Assembly (NCBI GenBank): GCA_965261645.1
Contig: CBDHDJ010000003.1
Coordinates: 744,001-808,000, forward strand
DNA from: CBDHDJ01 sp965261645
GTDB taxonomy: Bacteria > Pseudomonadota > Alphaproteobacteria > SHVV01
DNA: 64,000 bases
Direction of reading: 5' to 3'
Shown here: in pieces, positions 48,196 through 57,797 of the stretch
Layout of the letters: each line of letters opens with the position of its first letter
Numbering within the stretch: position 1 is the stretch's first letter
Position numbers and translations under genes: made by a program
Notes under the pieces: generated by a model
Database searches by the model: none
Seen by the model: only the letters and a program-made list of their open reading frames with translations
What the model was told of the DNA's origin: nothing

Positions 48196-49337
48196 CGGAT
48201 CCACCCCGCGCCGAGTTGGCCGCGCACGTCGCCGACGCGCCGCCGGGTCAACGCCAGCACCATGCCCATGCCGAGCGCGAGTGCGACGAGCGACGAGCCG
48301 CCATAGCTGATGAACGGCAGCGTCATCCCCTTGGCCGGCAGGAGGTTCAGGTTGACGCCCATGTTGATCACCGCCTGCAGGCCGAACTGCGTCAGCAGGC
48401 CGGAAGCCGCCAGCAGCACGAAATAGTTCTCCTGTTGCAGGATGCGGCCGAGCCCGCGCAGCACAATCACGGCGAACAGCCCGACCAGCACGAGGCAGGT
48501 CAGCGCGCCGAACTCCTCGCCAGCCACCGCGAAGATGAAATCGGTGTGGGCGTCGGGCAGCACCTGTTTGACAACGCCTTCGCCGGGCCCGCGGCCGAAA
48601 AACCCGCCCATGCCGAAGGCCTGGAGCGCGGTGTCGACCTGATAGCTGTCGCCGCCCGCCGGATCGATGAAGCGGTCGATGCGGCTTGCGACGTGCGGCA
48701 GCAGCGCATAGCAGGCGATGCCACCGGCAAGTGCGACGAACCCGAAGCCCGCGATCCACGGGAACGCGAGCCCCGCGGTGAAAACCTGGCTGATCCAGAC
48801 CGCGGCAACCAGCACCACCATCCCAATATCGGGCTGAGCGAGTAGAAGGGCGCAAACGAGCGCAAGCAGGCCGGCGGTGACCGCCTTGCCGGGAAAGCCG
48901 CTGTGGCGCTGCTCTTCGGCGAGCATCCAGGCCGTCACCACGACGAAGGTGGGTTTGAGCAGCTCGCTCGGTTGCAAAAGGAAGGGACCGATCTCGAGCC
49001 AGCGGCGCGCGCCGTTGATGTCCTCGCCGATGATCAGCGCAAGTACGCTGAGTGCGAGCGCGAGGACGAAGCCGAGCGCCGCGACGCGCCGCACCCCGAG
49101 CGGTGTGAGCAACGCCACGGTGGCCATGACCGCGAGCGCCGCCAAGAGGAAGACCACCTGCCGCCGGGCGAAGAAGAAGGTATCGAGGCCGAGGCGGTCC
49201 GCGACCGCGGGACTCGCCGCCATGACGAGGACGGTGCCGACGCCGAGCAGAACGAGAACGGCGAACAGGAGCCAGCGATCCACCGTCCACCACCAGTGGC
49301 CGAAGACGCTGGTGTCGGTCCGCGCGATGCCGATCAT
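48192..49337 (-). CDS. ftsW: Septal glycan polymerase FtsW
   Basis: SEDS-family polymerase of septal peptidoglycan that works with FtsI. 381 residues with about ten membrane helices. SEDS motifs are seen in NGARRWLEIGPFLLQPSE, QPDIGM and NLNLLPAKGMTLPFISYGGSSLVALA. The start is ATG 49337, which overlaps murD by 4 bp; the frame is open longer upstream but only as a shadow of murD. Confidence 0.97.
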   Translation of the reverse strand: MIGIARTDTSVFGHWWWTVDRWLLFAVLVLLGVGTVLVMAASPAVADRLGLDTFFFARRQVVFLLAALAVMATVALLTPLGVRRVAALGFVLALALSVLALIIGEDINGARRWLEIGPFLLQPSELLKPTFVVVTAWMLAEEQRHSGFPGKAVTAGLLALVCALLLAQPDIGMVVLVAAVWISQVFTAGLAFPWIAGFGFVALAGGIACYALLPHVASRIDRFIDPAGGDSYQVDTALQAFGMGGFFGRGPGEGVVKQVLPDAHTDFIFAVAGEEFGALTCLVLVGLFAVIVLRGLGRILQQENYFVLLAASGLLTQFGLQAVINMGVNLNLLPAKGMTLPFISYGGSSLVALALGMGMVLALTRRRVGDVRGQLGAGWIR

Positions 49338-50752
49338 GGGCGCGCCTCCGGGCCGGCGGCGCCATGCAATCGGGCCAAGGCTCGCACGTGCGCGCGGAAG
49401 GCCTCGCCGCGGGCCTCGTAGTTGGGCCACTGGTCGAACGAGGCGCAGGCCGGCGACAGCAACACAACCGGGGACTTGTCCCCGGCCCCGCCCGCATCGG
49501 CAAACGCCCCTCGGGCGGCCTGATCGAGAGCCGTGGCCAGGTCGCCGGCGCGCGTGAGTGGCACCTGGCCTTCGAGCACGGCGGCGAAGGCCGCGGTCGC
49601 CTCGCCGATGAGAAAGGCATGGGCGATGCGGGGAAATAGCGGCGCGATGGATTCGAGGCTGTCCTGCTTGGCGCGGCCCCCGGCGATCCAATAGATGCGC
49701 TCGAAGGTCGCGAGCGCCCGTGCCGCGGCGGCCACGTTGGTCGCCTTGCTGTCGTTGATGAAGCGCACGCCGCCGATCACGGCGATCTCCTCGAGCCGGT
49801 GCGCGAGACCCGGGAAGCTTGCCACGGAGGCAGCAATCCGCTCGGCCGGCAGGCCGAGCGTGAGCACCGCGGCTACGGCGGCAGCCGCGTTCTGCCAATT
49901 GTGCACCCCGCGTAAGGCCTTGGCCTCGCCGAGGTCGGCCCGCACGACATCGCCACCTGTCGCGTCATGGAGGATGCCGTCCAGGACATAGACGCCGCCG
50001 GTGACCTCACGTCCCACCGCGACCGGGACCACGCGCTGGCGGTCGTTCGCGGCCAGATCGCGGTAAATGGCGTCTGCGTGATCATCATCGCGGCCGATGA
50101 TCGCGGTGTGATCGGACCGCTGGCCGGCGAAAATACGCTTCTTCACCGCGACGTAACCGGCCATGTCGCCGTGGCGGTCGAGGTGATCGGTGCCGTAGTT
50201 CAATAAAACGGCGACGTCGCACACCAGCGAGGTCGTCAGGTCGAGCTGGAATGACGAAAGCTCGAGAACATAAATCCCATCACGGTCGAGAAGCGGCAAA
50301 TCGAGCACCGGCGTGCCGAGATTGCCGCCCACCGCCGCCGGCTGAACGAGGGCGCCGAGCATGTGACCGATGAGCGCCGTGGTGGTGGACTTGCCGTTGG
50401 TCCCGGTAACGCCGATCACGCGCGCGGGCAGGCGGCAACGCGCGAACAGCTCGACGTCGCCGATCACCGGGCACGCGGCTTTTCGCGCCTGCACGACAAC
50501 GCGATGTGGCGCCGGATGGGTGAGGGGCACGCCGGGGCTCAGCACCAAGGCCGCCAGATCGGTGAAGTCGCGGTCATAGAGATCATCGAGCGGCACGCCG
50601 GCGGCGACGGCGGCTTCTCGCTGTGCCGGATCGTCATCCCAGGCGCTGACGCGGGCGCCCCCGGCGGTCAATGACCGGGCGGCGGCCAAACCGCTGTGGC
50701 CGAGGCCGAAGACCGCCACAGGGCGATGCGCGAAGTCATGGACGGCGATCAT
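49334..50752 (-). CDS. murD: UDP-N-acetylmuramoyl-alanine--D-glutamate ligase
   Basis: Adds D-glutamate to UDP-MurNAc-Ala. 472 residues; N-terminal VAVFGLGHSGLAAARSL, ATP loop GTNGKST near 117-123, NYGTDHLDRHGDMAGYVAVK and NDSKATNVAAAARAL. It follows mraY after 4 bp and overlaps ftsW by 4 bp. Confidence 0.97.
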   Translation of the reverse strand: MIAVHDFAHRPVAVFGLGHSGLAAARSLTAGGARVSAWDDDPAQREAAVAAGVPLDDLYDRDFTDLAALVLSPGVPLTHPAPHRVVVQARKAACPVIGDVELFARCRLPARVIGVTGTNGKSTTTALIGHMLGALVQPAAVGGNLGTPVLDLPLLDRDGIYVLELSSFQLDLTTSLVCDVAVLLNYGTDHLDRHGDMAGYVAVKKRIFAGQRSDHTAIIGRDDDHADAIYRDLAANDRQRVVPVAVGREVTGGVYVLDGILHDATGGDVVRADLGEAKALRGVHNWQNAAAAVAAVLTLGLPAERIAASVASFPGLAHRLEEIAVIGGVRFINDSKATNVAAAARALATFERIYWIAGGRAKQDSLESIAPLFPRIAHAFLIGEATAAFAAVLEGQVPLTRAGDLATALDQAARGAFADAGGAGDKSPVVLLSPACASFDQWPNYEARGEAFRAHVRALARLHGAAGPEARP

Positions 50753-50756
50753 CCCC

Positions 50757-51845
50757 TCACCTCAGTTTCAAGGTGGCCAGGCCGATCAGCGCGAGGATCA
50801 CGGCGATGATCCAAAAACGGATCACAATGGTCGCCTCGGCCCAGCCTTTCTGCTCGAAGTGATGATGCAGGGGCGCCATGCGGAAGATGCGCCGCCCGGT
50901 GAGCTGAAACGAGGCCACCTGAACGATGACCGAAACCGTCTCCAGCACGAACAGCCCGCCGATGATTGCGAGCACGAGCTCGTGCTTGGTGACCACGCTG
51001 ATGGCGCCCAGCGCACCGCCCATGGCGAGGCTTCCGGTGTCGCCCATGAAAACCATGGCCGGCGGCGCGTTGAACCAAAGAAACCCGAGGCCAGCACCGA
51101 CCAGCGCACCGCAGAAGACCGCGAGCTCGCCGGCGCCCGGCACGAGATGAAGCTGCAAATAGCTGGCGAAAACGGCGTTGCCGACGAGATAGGCGATCAG
51201 GGCGAACGCGGATGCCGCGATCATCACGGGAACGATGGCCAGGCCATCGAGCCCGTCGGTGAGGTTGACCGCGTTCGAGGCGCCGACCATGACGATGACG
51301 GCGAGCAGCACGAAGAACGCGCCGAGGTTGATGAGCACGTCCTTGAAGAACGGTACCGCCAGCGCGTCATCCAAGGGCGACTGCGTGACCGACATGATCC
51401 AGATCGTCGCCAACGCTGCGATAACGACCTCGGCGAGGAGCTTGACCGCGCCCGGCATGCCGCGATGGCTTTCGCGCGTGAGCTTGAGGTAGTCGTCGAT
51501 GAAGCCGATGGCGCCGAAGCCGACCGTGACGAGGAGGACCGCCCAGACATAGCTGTTGCGGAGATCCGCCCACAACAGGGTGCCGACACCCAACCCGAGC
51601 AGGATCAGGAAGCCGCCCATGGTCGGCGTGCCCTGCTTGGCGACGATGTGTCGCGCGGGCCCGTCGTCGCGGATCGGCTGGCCGTTCATCTGCTTGCTCT
51701 TGAGCCAGCGGATCACCACCGGGCCGAAGATAAAACTGACCGCGAGCGCCGTCATCACCGCGCCACCGGTGCGAAAGGTGATGTAGCGAAACAGATTGAA
51801 GAAACTGACATCCTCGGCGAGCGGATAGAGAAGATTGAACAGCAT
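50757..51845 (-). CDS. mraY: Phospho-N-acetylmuramoyl-pentapeptide-transferase
   Basis: Integral membrane enzyme that makes lipid I on undecaprenyl phosphate. 362 residues, about ten helices. Aspartate motifs GFIDDYLK and NLTDGLDGLA, and the HHHFEQKGW loop near the C-terminus, are intact. It is 5 bp after murF and 4 bp before murD. Confidence 0.98.
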   Translation of the reverse strand: MLFNLLYPLAEDVSFFNLFRYITFRTGGAVMTALAVSFIFGPVVIRWLKSKQMNGQPIRDDGPARHIVAKQGTPTMGGFLILLGLGVGTLLWADLRNSYVWAVLLVTVGFGAIGFIDDYLKLTRESHRGMPGAVKLLAEVVIAALATIWIMSVTQSPLDDALAVPFFKDVLINLGAFFVLLAVIVMVGASNAVNLTDGLDGLAIVPVMIAASAFALIAYLVGNAVFASYLQLHLVPGAGELAVFCGALVGAGLGFLWFNAPPAMVFMGDTGSLAMGGALGAISVVTKHELVLAIIGGLFVLETVSVIVQVASFQLTGRRIFRMAPLHHHFEQKGWAEATIVIRFWIIAVILALIGLATLKLR

Positions 51846-51850
51846 CGCGC

Positions 51851-53281
51851 TTACCCGTTGACCGCCTTGGGCACCGAAGCCCCGAGGGCGAGCAGGGCAT
51901 CGACGGCCTCGCGCATGCGGCTTCCAAGCGAGCCTTTGACCATGACAACGTCACCCGGCGCGACGGCAGCAGCGACCAAGGGCGCGAGCGCGCTTGCATC
52001 GGCGGCATGACCGCCGCGTCGCGACGGCGCGAGCTCAGCCGCCAGGTGGGCCATGAGGGGCCCGGCGGTAAAGACGGTATCGATCCCCGCCGCCTCGACG
52101 TCCCCGGCCAGCGCGGCGTGCAACCCGGGCGCGTCGTCGCCGAGTTCCAGCATGTCCCCAAGCACGGCGATGCGGCGGCCGCCGTCCTCTGTGTCGGCCT
52201 CTCCCAGAACCGCGAGCGCTGCGCGGACAGACGCTGGATTGGCGTTGTAGCTCTCATCGATCAGCTCGATGGCGCCGTGGCGCAACGCGATGCGATGGCG
52301 CCGGCCCCGGCCCTCCGGCACGATCAAGCGCGCCAACGCGAGACCGGCCAGACCGAGATCGGCATCGACCGCGCGGACCGCAGCCAGCACCGCCAGGCTG
52401 TTCATCACCCAGTGGTGGCCGGCGGCGCCCACGCGGTAGACGATGGCCTGGCCGCCGATCTCAGCCGAAACGCAACTCGATTCGGGGTGCTGGACCGCCT
52501 TGATCACGCGCGCCCAGGCCTCGGGATGGGCGCCGAACCCGCGGACCTCGTTCGCGCCCTCTGCGCTTGCCGCCGCAGCGAGGCGGTCGTAGTGCGGATT
52601 GTCACGGTTGAGCAGGGCGATGCCGCCCGGCTCGAGCCCGGTGAAAATTTCGGCCTTGGCATCGGCGATCGCCGCGACGCTGTCGAAATACTCGAGGTGG
52701 ACGGGCTCGACCGCGGTCACGATGGCGACGTGGGGCCGGACCAGCCGGGCGAGCGGCGCGAGCTCGCCGGCGTGGTTCATGCCGAGCTCGAAGATGGCGT
52801 AACGGGTCTCGCGCGGCATCCGTGCGAGACTGAGGGGGACGCCCCACTGATTGTTGTAGCTCGCTTGGCTGGCGTGCGTGGCGGCCTGTTCGGCGAGCGC
52901 GAGCTTGAGCGCTTCCTTGGTGCCGGTCTTGCCGACGCTCCCGGTCACGCCGATGATGCGCGCCTCGCACCGCGCCCGAGCCACCCGTCCGAGCGCTGCC
53001 AGGGCGGTGAGCGTGTCGGGCACCAACATAGCGGGCGCGTCATCGGGTGCGTCATCGGCCGGCCGGCTCACCAATGCAGCGGTCGCGCCCTTGCCGAAGG
53101 CCTCGGCAACATAGTGGTGACCGTCCCTGTTGGGCCCCATGATCGCCACGAACAGATCGCCGCCTGCGACCGTGCGGCTGTCGATCGAAACCCCCGCAAC
53201 GCACCAATCACCGCTCACCCGAGCGCCCGTGGCCGCGGCTACCTCGGCCGCCGTCCATAGGGCCGGGCCCGGCGCGTTCAC
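51851..53281 (-). CDS. murF: UDP-MurNAc-tripeptide--D-Ala-D-Ala ligase
   Basis: Last cytoplasmic ligase of precursor synthesis. 476 residues; ATP loop TGSVGKTGTKEAL near 112-124, ASYNNQWGVPLSLA, NHAGELAPLARLVRP and DESYNANPASVRAAL. The start is a GTG whose first base overlaps the murE stop region (4 bp). Confidence 0.96.
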   Translation of the reverse strand: MNAPGPALWTAAEVAAATGARVSGDWCVAGVSIDSRTVAGGDLFVAIMGPNRDGHHYVAEAFGKGATAALVSRPADDAPDDAPAMLVPDTLTALAALGRVARARCEARIIGVTGSVGKTGTKEALKLALAEQAATHASQASYNNQWGVPLSLARMPRETRYAIFELGMNHAGELAPLARLVRPHVAIVTAVEPVHLEYFDSVAAIADAKAEIFTGLEPGGIALLNRDNPHYDRLAAAASAEGANEVRGFGAHPEAWARVIKAVQHPESSCVSAEIGGQAIVYRVGAAGHHWVMNSLAVLAAVRAVDADLGLAGLALARLIVPEGRGRRHRIALRHGAIELIDESYNANPASVRAALAVLGEADTEDGGRRIAVLGDMLELGDDAPGLHAALAGDVEAAGIDTVFTAGPLMAHLAAELAPSRRGGHAADASALAPLVAAAVAPGDVVMVKGSLGSRMREAVDALLALGASVPKAVNG

Positions 53282-54738
53282 CGGCCAAGCTCCATGGCGT
53301 CGGGCCCGAGGCGTGCTACGGCGCCGCGCGCCATCTCGCTGTCGTCGAACGGGCGTATCTCGGTGCCGACGATCTGTCCCTGCTCGTGTCCCTTGCCGGC
53401 GATGACCAGGACGTCACCGGCTACGAGGGGCTCCACGCCAGCGTAGATCGCTGCGGCGCGATCACCGATCTCCTCCGCGCCCGGGCAGGCGGCGAGAATT
53501 TCCCGGCGAATCGCTGCGGGATCCTCGGCGCGCGGATTGTCATCGGTCACGATCACGACATCCGCAAGGCGGGCCGCGATCTCCCCCATCAGAGACCGTT
53601 TTGCCGCATCGCGGTCACCGCCGCAGCCGAACACGACGACGAGCTTGCCCCGCGTGCAGGCCGCCAACGCGGTCAGGACCTGCTCGAGGGCATCCGGCGT
53701 ATGCGCGTAATCGACGATGATCGGCGCGCCGGACGGATGGCGCGCAACCTCTTGCATGCGGCCCGGCACCGCGCTGAGACCGTCAAGCGCATCGAGCGCC
53801 GGCTGCGGCTCGCCGCCGCAGGCGAGAACAAGCCCGAGCGCGCACAGCACATTGCTCGCCTGGAACTCACCGGTGAGCCGAAGCTCCGCGACGTGGGTGA
53901 GTCCGCCGACAGCAATTTCGATCCGCTGTTGGCCTAGGGCGAGGTCCTGCCTGACCAACCGAATATCGTCTCCCGCCAGGCCGTAACTCAGGATGCGGTG
54001 GCCACGTTTGCGGCAAATATCGGCGAGGCGCGCGAATTCCGGGACATCGGCGTTCAGGACGGCGATCCGACCTTCCGCCATGACCTCGTCGAACAGGCGC
54101 AACTTGGCCTCGAGATAAGCCGCGGAATCGGCGTGGTAGTCGAGATGATCGTGGCTGAGATTGGTGAACGCCGCCGCCGTCAGGTTGACCCCGTCGATGC
54201 GGAACTGCACGAGGCCGTGGCTGGAGGCTTCGAGGACGACGTGATCGGTACCCGCACGCGCCAGATCCGTCAGCAAGCCATGGAGCATCGCCGGCTCGGG
54301 CGTGGTGTTGGGCAGCTCGATGGCGAGCCCTTCGCCCCGGACCCCGAGCGTACCGATGGAAGCCGCGCGGACGCCGAGCCGGGCCCAGATCTCGCGCGTG
54401 AACGAGGCGACGGATGTTTTACCGTTGGTGCCGGTGACGGCGGCAGCGGTGGCGGGCTGGGGCCCATGGAAGGTGGCTGCGAGCTCGGCGAAGCGAAGCC
54501 GCGCATTCTCGGCGGTGATCAGCGCGACGGCCGAATCGGTGAGGCTCGTCCCGGGCGGCGCCAGCACCGCAACGGCGCCCCGCGCGATCGCGTCGTCGAT
54601 GAAGTCCGCGCCGTTCACCCGGCTGCCGGGCAGCGCCGCGAACAGGTATCCGGGCTCGACCTCGCTGCTGTGCGGGGTTAGGCCGACGATGTCGGGATCC
54701 GGCGTGAAATCACCCGGGACGAGATCAGAAAGCCGCAC
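53278..54738 (-). CDS. murE: UDP-MurNAc-dipeptide--meso-diaminopimelate ligase
   Basis: Adds the third stem-peptide residue. 486 residues; ATP loop GTNGKTS near 102-108, NLSHDHLDYHADSAAYLEAK, and DNPRAEDP, the motif of meso-diaminopimelate-adding MurE (the lysine enzymes differ here). The start is a GTG, and it overlaps ftsI by 14 bp. Confidence 0.97.
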   Translation of the reverse strand: MRLSDLVPGDFTPDPDIVGLTPHSSEVEPGYLFAALPGSRVNGADFIDDAIARGAVAVLAPPGTSLTDSAVALITAENARLRFAELAATFHGPQPATAAAVTGTNGKTSVASFTREIWARLGVRAASIGTLGVRGEGLAIELPNTTPEPAMLHGLLTDLARAGTDHVVLEASSHGLVQFRIDGVNLTAAAFTNLSHDHLDYHADSAAYLEAKLRLFDEVMAEGRIAVLNADVPEFARLADICRKRGHRILSYGLAGDDIRLVRQDLALGQQRIEIAVGGLTHVAELRLTGEFQASNVLCALGLVLACGGEPQPALDALDGLSAVPGRMQEVARHPSGAPIIVDYAHTPDALEQVLTALAACTRGKLVVVFGCGGDRDAAKRSLMGEIAARLADVVIVTDDNPRAEDPAAIRREILAACPGAEEIGDRAAAIYAGVEPLVAGDVLVIAGKGHEQGQIVGTEIRPFDDSEMARGAVARLGPDAMELGR

Positions 54739-56461
54739 GGCCGTCCCCCCGGCTTGTTTGCGAGGTGCGACGCAGGCCGTGGCCCGCCTTGGCCCGTGCC
54801 GTCACGGGCTTGACGTGGAGCATGGGTCCGATCCGGCTGACGATGCGGGAGGCGACCGGCGCGGCCGTCCAGCCTGCCGTGGCGAACCCAAAGCTCGCCT
54901 CGTTCCCCTGCGGCTCATCGAGCAGGACCAGCACAAGGTAGCGCGGCTCATTCATGGGAAAAGCGCCAACGAACGAAGAGACCAAGGCGCGCGCGCGATA
55001 GCCGCCTTTCCCCGATTTCTCCGCCGTGCCCGTCTTGCCGCCGACCAGGAACCCCGGCGCATCCGCGTTTCGGCCCGTGCCCTGCTCGACCACGGCGCGG
55101 AACAGCCGGCGCATGACATCGGACGTCGCCGCCGACACGACTCGCTCGCCCGCGGGCGGCCCCTCCGGTTCGGCGCGCAAAAGCGTCGTTGGAATTCGCA
55201 TGCCGCCGTTGACCAACGCGGCGATCCCGCCGGCAAGCTGCAACGGGCTGACGGCGATGCCGTGCCCGTAGGCGATCGTCATGGTGTTGATCTCGCGCCA
55301 GGGTGAAGGCGTGAGCGGCTTGCCAACCTCGGGAAGCTCGATGGAGGCGCGGTCCAACAGGCCGAGCCGCCCGAGAAACGCCTGCTGGCGTTCGGGCCCG
55401 ATGTCGAGCGCCATGCGGGCGGCGCCGATGTTGGAGGAATAGACGAAGATCTCGGGCACGGTCAGCCACCGCCGCTTGGGATGGAAGTCGCGGATGACGT
55501 AGCGGGCGACGCGGATGGGATCGGTGGCATCGTAGCTGCTGGCCAGGTCCACCACGCCGGCATCGAGCGCCATCGCCGTGGTGAACGCCTTGAAGGTGGA
55601 GCCCATCTCGTAGACCCCGAGCGTCGCCCGACTGAAGCGCTCATCGGGAAGCGAATCAGCGACGCGGTTGGGGTCGAAATCGGGCAGAGAAACGAGAGCG
55701 AGAATTTCGCCCGAGTGAACATCGAGGACGAGGCCCGCGCCACCTTTGGCACGGAACTCGTCCACCGCTCTGCTGAGCTCTTCGGTGAGCACATATTGCG
55801 CGCGGACGTCGAGACTGAGCTGGAGCGGGCCGAGGCCCTGCTGCCCGCGGCTCCTGAGCGTGTCATCGAGGAATTTCTCGATGCCTGCCAAACCCTCGTC
55901 GTCGACACCGGTGTAGCCGAGGACGTGGGCGGCCAAGCGTCCGTGCGGGTAGATGCGCCGCGTCTCGTCACGAAACGCCAGGCCGGGAATGCCGAGCCGA
56001 TTGACGGCATATTGTTGCTTCGGCGTGAGGCCCCGTTTGAGCCAGATGAAACTGCGCGCGGTGGTGAGCTTGCGGCGAAGCTCGGCGGCGGCGAGCTCGG
56101 GCAACACGCCGCGCACCGCCCCAATCGCCCCTTCGACATCCATGATCTGCCGCGGGTTGGCGTAAAGCGAGGCGGTGCGGAGATTGGTGGCGAGCAGGAC
56201 GCCGTTGCGGTCGACGATGTCGGCGCGGGTCGATACCGGCGGCGGGCCCGCGAGATGCGCCCGCGCGCCCTCATCGGCCGTCGCCAGCGTGAGATCGACA
56301 AGGCGGCCGGCGATGACGACGAACAACAGCGCTAACATCGCCACCACGGCAAGGAGCCGGTTGCGCCCGGTCTCAAGCGCCTGTTTGCCCAAGCCTTCGA
56401 GCTGGATGGACGAGGCGCCGCGCGGCTCACGCCGGCTCACGATATCCGGGCCCGTTCTCAT
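54725..56461 (-). CDS. ftsI: Septal transpeptidase FtsI (PBP3)
   Basis: Crosslinks septal peptidoglycan; bitopic. 578 residues: a cytoplasmic N-terminus, one transmembrane helix near 35-55 (LLAVVAMLALLFVVIAGRLV), a pedestal domain, and the penicillin-binding domain with SxxK (GSTFKAFT, near 288), SSN near 344 and KTGT near 476 (GGKTGTAEK). The ATG overlaps ftsL by 4 bp. Confidence 0.97.
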   Translation of the reverse strand: MRTGPDIVSRREPRGASSIQLEGLGKQALETGRNRLLAVVAMLALLFVVIAGRLVDLTLATADEGARAHLAGPPPVSTRADIVDRNGVLLATNLRTASLYANPRQIMDVEGAIGAVRGVLPELAAAELRRKLTTARSFIWLKRGLTPKQQYAVNRLGIPGLAFRDETRRIYPHGRLAAHVLGYTGVDDEGLAGIEKFLDDTLRSRGQQGLGPLQLSLDVRAQYVLTEELSRAVDEFRAKGGAGLVLDVHSGEILALVSLPDFDPNRVADSLPDERFSRATLGVYEMGSTFKAFTTAMALDAGVVDLASSYDATDPIRVARYVIRDFHPKRRWLTVPEIFVYSSNIGAARMALDIGPERQQAFLGRLGLLDRASIELPEVGKPLTPSPWREINTMTIAYGHGIAVSPLQLAGGIAALVNGGMRIPTTLLRAEPEGPPAGERVVSAATSDVMRRLFRAVVEQGTGRNADAPGFLVGGKTGTAEKSGKGGYRARALVSSFVGAFPMNEPRYLVLVLLDEPQGNEASFGFATAGWTAAPVASRIVSRIGPMLHVKPVTARAKAGHGLRRTSQTSRGDGRAAF

Positions 56462-56823
56462 GGCACGCTCCGCTTGCCACCGCTCCGGCCACCTTGCGGC
56501 CGCGGCTTGGGCAAGGGCACCGCCCCGGTATTGGGCGCCAGGACCCCGTGGCGTAGGGCCAGCTCATCGAGCGCACCGAGTTGGCGCACCGCCACCGGCA
56601 CGAGGTTGAGATGGCGTTCGGCCAGATCGTCAAGCCGTTGCGGGCGGTTGAGGTAACTCCACTCGGCTTTGAGCACCTGGATTGTTTCGCGCTCGGCCGC
56701 AATGGCGCGGTTGGTGGCCATCGCGCGGTCCTCGAGATGCATGACCTCGTACTTCAGCTGGTAAAGACCGAGGGCCAGCAACGCGATCAGGACCACCGCG
56801 AGGGCAGTGAGCGGGCGTTTCAT
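56458..56823 (-). CDS. ftsL: Cell division protein FtsL
   Basis: Small bitopic divisome protein, partner of FtsQ and FtsB. 121 residues: one transmembrane helix (about 5-24, LTALAVVLIALLALGLYQL) followed by a coiled coil with heptad-like leucines and charged residues (VMHLEDRAMATNRAIAAERE), the FtsL segment WSYLNRPQRLDDLAERHL and a Pro/Arg/Gly tail. Overlaps rsmH and ftsI by 4 bp each. Divergent sequence; assignment also rests on position. Confidence 0.92.
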   Translation of the reverse strand: MKRPLTALAVVLIALLALGLYQLKYEVMHLEDRAMATNRAIAAERETIQVLKAEWSYLNRPQRLDDLAERHLNLVPVAVRQLGALDELALRHGVLAPNTGAVPLPKPRPQGGRSGGKRSVP

Positions 56824-57797
56824 GCCGCCGCCTCCATCGGCCAGGGCGGGGCTGCGGTCCTGAGACCGCCGCGCAGCCGTGCGGAACGGGCACGGGGGTT
56901 GGCCGCCACCTCAGGCGCGCCGGGCCGTCTCGCGCCGCGGAACAGAAGCTTGAAACTCGGTGATGCCGATCCGGCGCTTGCCGGCAGATGCCGACTCGGC
57001 CGCGGCGTCAGGCCGGCGCGCGTGCGCAGGAATTGCTTGACGATGCGATCCTCGAGCGAATGAAACGAGACCACGGCGAGCCGCCCGCCCGCCCCGAGCA
57101 GCCGCTCGGTAGCCGGCAGACCGGCGCGCAGCTCGCCAAGCTCATCGTTGAGGTAGATGCGAAGCGCCTGAAACGTGCGCGTCGCCGGATGGATGGCCGC
57201 GCGCCGCGCCGGCACGACCGCGCCAACGAGCTCGGCGAGCTCGCGGGTTCGTTCGATGGGCTTGTGGCCGCGGCGCGCGACGATGGCCCGGGCGATGCGG
57301 CGGGCGTGGCGTTCCTCGCCGTAGCGGCGGATGATGTCGGCGAGCGTCGCCTCATCGGCACCGTTGACGACGTCGCGGGCCGCGGGGCCGGAGGGCGCCA
57401 TGCGCATGTCGAGCGGCCCGTCGGTCTGGAACGAAAAGCCGCGGGCCGCATCATCAAGCTGTAGCGACGAGACGCCGAGGTCGAGGGCCACACCGTCAAC
57501 CGTGCGAACGCCATACGCGGCGAGCAGGCTCTCGAGCTCGGCGAAGCAGCCTTCGATCAGGATCAGGCGATCCTCATGTTCGCGGGCGAGCGCCTGACCG
57601 GCAGCGAGCGCGGCGGGATCGCGGTCGATGCCAAACACGCGGCATTGCGCCGCCGCCAACAGCGCGCGGCTGTAGCCACCGCCGCCGAACGTGCCATCGA
57701 CGAACACCTCCTCATCCCGGGGCGCCAGCGCCGCCAACACCTCGGCGCACATCACCGGCTCGTGCGAGGGCCGCGCGCGGCCGGCGGCGCGTGTCAC
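56820..57797 (-). CDS. rsmH: 16S rRNA (cytosine-1402-N4)-methyltransferase
   Basis: Methylates N4 of C1402 in the ribosomal P site. 325 residues. HEPVMCAEVL near the start, SAM-binding DGTFGGGGYSRALL, LDLGVSSLQLDDAARGFSF and the VVSFHSLEDRIVKQFL segment. The start is GTG 57797, overlapping mraZ by 4 bp. The C-terminus is extended by a short Ala/Arg-rich tail. Confidence 0.97.
   Translation of the reverse strand: MTRAAGRARPSHEPVMCAEVLAALAPRDEEVFVDGTFGGGGYSRALLAAAQCRVFGIDRDPAALAAGQALAREHEDRLILIEGCFAELESLLAAYGVRTVDGVALDLGVSSLQLDDAARGFSFQTDGPLDMRMAPSGPAARDVVNGADEATLADIIRRYGEERHARRIARAIVARRGHKPIERTRELAELVGAVVPARRAAIHPATRTFQALRIYLNDELGELRAGLPATERLLGAGGRLAVVSFHSLEDRIVKQFLRTRAGLTPRPSRHLPASAGSASPSFKLLFRGARRPGAPEVAANPRARSARLRGGLRTAAPPWPMEAAA

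Noticed and set aside
48195..49620. Upstream extension of murG to 860 codons
   Set aside because: The extra codons cover ftsW in another frame; the ATGA junction with ftsW fixes the start.
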